DNA of 64,000 bases, from contig JAMWET010006979.1 of assembly GCA_024036415.1 (NCBI GenBank), forward strand, positions 1,189,001-1,253,000. Reading direction: 5' to 3'. Made by a program: the position numbers and the translations under genes. The notes under the pieces were generated by a model. It searched no databases and had not been told where the DNA came from. It saw only the letters and a list, made by a program, of their open reading frames with translations. Source of the DNA: Prochilodus magdalenae (lineage: Eukaryota > Chordata > Actinopteri > Characiformes > Prochilodontidae). Positions 60,141 to 64,000 of the stretch are shown here, piece after piece (position 1 is the first letter of the stretch; every line of letters begins with the position of its first letter).

Positions 60141-61935
60141 CTTGACTACAGTATACCTGTCTGCAGACTAAATCTAAACAGCCACCATGAGGTTTACAGA
60201 AGGCAGCTTTAAAATACAGTAAGAAATAATTCACTACCATATGCATTTACAGCCTGCTCACAGGTTGAGGACTGTTTTATGGAATTTGTCAAAGCATCAG
60301 GTGACAGTGTGCAAAAAGAACAAAGGTCAGCCGAGGAAAGCACAGGCAGACATGTTTGCCTTGATGCAACCAACTGCATGCAGTGACTCATGTGAGAGAC
60401 TGAGCGGTCTCCAGTGTTCAACTCTAATAAAGACTACTTCATTCCAAAACAGTAACTGTATAAGAAATCTAAGAAAGCATACAGGAACTTCGCTGACAGT
60501 GGTTTCAGTGTAACAAGTTTGCCTTTTTAGCACAGAATACACAAAGTGTGATTAACTAGCGCTCATGCTAATGATGTAAGGAAATTAAGGATGATGATTT
60601 ATTTACATTTTATTTAAATTCAATTAAAATTAAAGTTCACTATAGAAGTGTGTATGACTACAAATCTATTGTAATTGGCACATTATATATTTTTTTCTTT
60701 TTCAGCCTATAATTTAGATGGCAGGGCTGAATATAATACTGTCAGTAAATAACACAATATCAATGAAAACAAAGAAAGAAAGAAGTGCAAGAACTTTTCC
60801 TTTAACAGCTTCAATTATGAATATTTCATAGTGATAAAACAAAAACCCACTGATTATGGTAAAATAGTGTTAAGTTTGAAATACTTCGTTTCCTTGTGGA
60901 CATTTTTGTCTTTAACTCTGTGTAATACCTCCACGAGCAAGAATAACAGCTGTGATTCGATTTGGCATGAACTGGACAAGTTCTGGATGTAGGCCACGTG
61001 TTCAGACACTCTTGAATTAAAGAATTGCGCAGTTGTGCCAGATGTGGTGGATGCCATCCCTGGTACAGTTCTGAACAGAAGTTCCTGTAGACTGCTGGTA
61101 GACCCGTATGACCGTACGCTATCATATACCTGCTAACTCAACTACTTTCTTTACACTATGGTCTTTGGCATGCCCAGATGCAATCACGCCTGGCTCCTAT
61201 AAACACAACCGTGAAAGATTATGAATTTTTAAGTTTCCAGAAAAGATTAGAGAAGACCTTTTTGCACAATACAACCCTGAAAATGTGTGTTTACATCGTA
61301 ACCATTTAATTATATAGTTTTGTTTTACAAATCAATTTAATTATATAGTTTTTGTTTCCCTTTAAGAAGTAATATAGGGAATAGCCATCTCCATCCCATA
61401 CATGGAGACTCTATAGACTGGAAATCCCAGTAGCAAGTAACTCTTTTATGGAAGCTCTGAGCTTTAAATGTGGAAAAGCTTATGCTGATATCTGTTTACA
61501 AATCCCTTGTTGAATCAATACTAATTTGTAATATTACATCCTGGTATAATCTCCTCTCTGCCAAGAGCAAGCGCTGATTAGAAGGCGTTATTGACCAGGA
61601 AAACAAAATTATTGGTACATGGCAAACTCCAATGAACTATATAGGTGTGCTGCTAGGAGAAAGCCCATGACAAAGTTCCTCGGGTTAAAATAAATGCCTT
61701 TGGTAATTCTTTTATCCCCATTATTTTAGGGAATGTAGTTTATGTACTGTTATTATTTTGACGTCTGTTGCACATGCACTTAAAACCTTGGGGCGGGCCC
61801 TTTTGTAAGAGGAGGAGAGCCACAGAGAGAAGAAGTTAAAACAGACTCACACTGTGTATGAAACTAACCACAACCATTTTTAAAAAACACCGGCACCATT
61901 TTTAAAAAGCCCTCGTTTTGATTTGTAGTCTTTTT

Positions 61936-62109
61936 TCCGTTCCACATCACTTCCGGGATAAGCAGTCGCTCTGATTGGCTACTGTACACCGAGCAGCAAC
62001 AATAACAAGCGGAGCGACCTGCACAGCGCTCGGTAGGAACAGCCAACTCTATTCAGCTCACTTTCATACTTTCACACGGTATTTCAGTTTGTGGCCTCAG
62101 ATCTTGAGG
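61936..62109 (+). promoter_or_regulatory. Promoter and non-coding exon 1 of a plus-strand gene
   Basis: CACTTCCGGG (ETS/GABP type) at 61,948-61,957 and an inverted CCAAT box ATTGG at 61,974-61,978 are followed by GC-rich sequence and a strong donor, ATCTTGAGG|GTAAGTG, with the intron starting at 62,110. No start codon with a credible frame precedes the donor, so the first exon appears non-coding. The gene is transcribed rightward out of the window and cannot be named. Confidence 0.55.
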
Positions 62110-64000
62110 GTAAGTGCCATGTGCAAAAATAAATGACCTTGTTGGCCCTCGCGTTTCGTTTCTTTCTCGCGAAGGTATATTTTACTATATATTCTACAAC
62201 ACGTCAACATTCGAGTGTTTTGAGTATCAATGGGACAGATTAATTAAAATCAGTTTGGCGTGCTGTATTTTTGTGTTATTGTGTACCTCGATGGATTTTA
62301 GACGGTTTGTGGTGGTCCTGCAATGTCTTACGCTCGGTCGCTTCCTGTCAGGGCAAAAATAAACAACTGCTCGAGCGCTTATTGGCTGGCTTCCCCGTCG
62401 CGTGTTACGAATTAATACACACGGCATTAATGCTGTTTTCGAACTGATATAAAGTGATTTGCGGTTTCAGGTTATAAGGATGGTGTCGTTATGTGATAAG
62501 AAGCTGACTACCGAGAGTTGCTTTTGGGTTAAGTTCGCTTGGGTGCTACCTGCTGTACTTTGAAGCCCGTGTTTTGCTATAAGGAGGGGAAAACGACAAA
62601 GGTCCGCTGTTCCGTAGTCCATGAGCTCCTGCTCGGTGTGGATAATATTCTGAGTTTGAACTAGACTGAAATGTGAATGTAAATAGCTGCCTGTCGTAAA
62701 GCGTCGTCAAACTGCGCCGTTTCAAAACATAAACGTCGTCATGGCAGCCGTTTGAAATTCAACAACATTCCGCAGCTGCTGGCAGGAGCGCAGTTCGCCC
62801 TGAGCACGGGGGCTATTTAAAGAGACACGGAGAGCCGTGCTCATGTTTACACGGCGCCTCTTTATGTAAGAACATCGAACTACAGGGCGACTACAGCTCA
62901 GCTCGCAAACACGCACGCTTTTAACAGTAAACAGATGGAGAATCAGAAACTTTGCGTCACATGTTCAAAGTCTAGTCTGCTATGTCACTTTTCCCTGAAT
63001 CTGTCTGTTTTTCATCGTCTCTGTCCCAACACGCATATGCACTACGCCCTGAGGTCTGCTCGCCAGTCGTTTCCTTTTATTCATGTTCTCTTTTATTTCA
63101 TTTGTGTAGGAGAGGGGGGCAGGATAGATAGATGTATATTCTATTTTATTGGCCAATACAAAGATTATAATTAAAAAATATTTATAATTACAATTAATTA
63201 CAAGTGTCATTAAGATGTCAGGTCCTAAAAAGCAGTGATTGTAATGAAATGAAATTCCTGTAAAAGGTTTTTAGTAGCAGACTAAGGTCATAGGTCCTGA
63301 GGCATTAGTTCCTGGGGGGTCTAGGACCCCCTGAATGTCTCAAAATCAAAATTTTAGGGGGTTCCTGAAAATAAACTTGCAACATGTTGCCGTTGTTTTG
63401 CCTGTTTTACCCATTAGTGGCGAGTTTCTGTCGTAGGCCTTCTAACCTGTCCTTAGATACAGTGCTGGTCTGTCATAGGGTGCCATTGTAGCTTGTTGGC
63501 TCACCCAATTGGTCCTTGATAGTCTTTTAACTCTACCTATGCTCAAGATACATCTGGAAAACTTCACAGTATGCCGAAACACATTTGCAAATTTAAAAAC
63601 TTGCCAGAATTTTGAAATGAGTGAGTTCTGACTTATTTCTTGAATTTCTTAAGGATAGATGAGGAGATGTGTAAGATCTGGGTTGATGTGTGGAGGGGTT
63701 TAGAAATGTTAGGCCAAACATTTTGTAGCCATTAAAGCATCAGCACTCCTATGGCAAATGAACAGCCAGCCAATGTTGGATAAGCAAGCCAGCATGGGCC
63801 CCCTTGAATATCAGGGGTCATTTGCCCAGCGAATAAAGGCAGTGATTCTTGCAGTTACTGTCTTAATTAAGCTGCAGAGCAACCAGGGGGGATTTTATAA
63901 ATTGGTTGTAAACCAAATGGGCGGCATTTGCCCAGCGAATAAAGGCAGTGTTGAGTTTTAAAGGGAGGTTTGTAACAAAATGAATAGTGGATACTGCAAA
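62110..64000 (+). other. Probable intron 1 of the unnamed plus-strand gene
   Basis: The first ~850 bp stay CpG-rich (promoter island). After 63,000 it becomes ordinary AT-rich DNA. A 26-bp string (CATTTGCCCAGCGAATAAAG and on) occurs twice about 100 bp apart (near 63,830 and 63,928). No coding exon recognised. Confidence 0.4.

Larger units (their letters stand above)
57203..61935. other. Intergenic region right of Thy-1-like gene B
   Basis: No gene is supported. Contents: a MITE-like start TTAAAGGGGAACTCCACCAA near 57,613 with the recurring internal block at 57,690-57,765; the (TATTG)n tract; a perfect CTCF core at 58,518; a reverse family A fragment; ATT-rich low complexity at 59,260-59,355; a dispersed repeat at 59,990-60,140; and degenerate repeat-like sequence at 60,900-61,150 distantly resembling 22,320-22,440. 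Confidence 0.55.

Noticed and set aside
62935..63174. Plus-strand frame starting MENQKLCVTCSK, considered as a coding exon of the right-hand gene
   Set aside because: No acceptor or donor fits, composition changes midway, and no known protein was recognised.
1..64000. CRISPR arrays, prokaryotic operons, tRNA or rRNA genes, integrated viral genes
   Set aside because: None seen: repeats are transposon- or satellite-like, and no cloverleaf, rRNA or viral polyprotein signatures were recognised by eye.

Overview
The window is vertebrate nuclear DNA, almost certainly from a teleost fish. It has short coding exons with GT-AG introns, CpG-rich promoter islands, many (CA)n tracts, and dense fish-type Tc1/mariner, hAT-like, piggyBac-like and LINE remnants. 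There is no prokaryotic gene organisation. The species cannot be fixed from the sequence. All five protein genes I could reconstruct lie on the minus strand, and I pieced them together exon by exon from reading frame, splice sites and phase.

Layout from left to right. (1) 1-5,960: the promoter, 5' UTR and first coding exon of UBASH3B (Sts-1/TULA-2) at 5,288-5,415. Its large intron 1 runs off the left edge and holds a diverged 0.4 kb direct duplication. (2) 8,670-18,940: a complete F11R/JAM-A gene with ten coding exons and 292 codons, including a 13-nt micro-exon and a PDZ-binding C-terminus. (3) 25,250-34,000: a complete USF1-type bHLH-leucine-zipper gene with ten coding exons and 292 codons. 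Its promoter region carries a palindromic NRF1 site and a CTCF-like core. (4) 37,325-42,900 and 49,124-57,050: two tandem three-exon genes for small Thy-1-like, probably GPI-anchored, single-Ig proteins of 142 and 187 aa. Their intron positions and phases are identical. (5) 61,940-62,110: a CCAAT/ETS promoter with a non-coding first exon on the plus strand, for a gene that leaves the window on the right.

Gene content is a mixture in human terms. UBASH3B and THY1 are on human 11q23-24, whereas F11R and USF1 are on 1q23. These two regions share several paralogous families, so this locus may hold the 11q-side ohnologues of F11R and USF1 that mammals lost. Functionally, three of the genes encode or probably encode Ig-superfamily surface proteins (JAM-A and two Thy-1-like). 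They sit beside a signalling phosphatase gene and a general E-box transcription factor; nothing suggests a single pathway.

The rest is introns and intergenic DNA packed with repeats. The most notable are a ~0.73 kb near-perfect inverted repeat at 45,491-46,217, a Tc1 element nested in another Tc1-like element at 46,275-47,955, a piggyBac-type MITE with intact TTAA duplications at 51,054-51,291, a four-copy Tc1/mariner-type family, and an exact-period 100-bp tandem duplication. I found no tRNA, rRNA, CRISPR array or intact transposase gene. No wholly new system was identified. The diverged tandem Thy-1-like pair is the most interesting biology.
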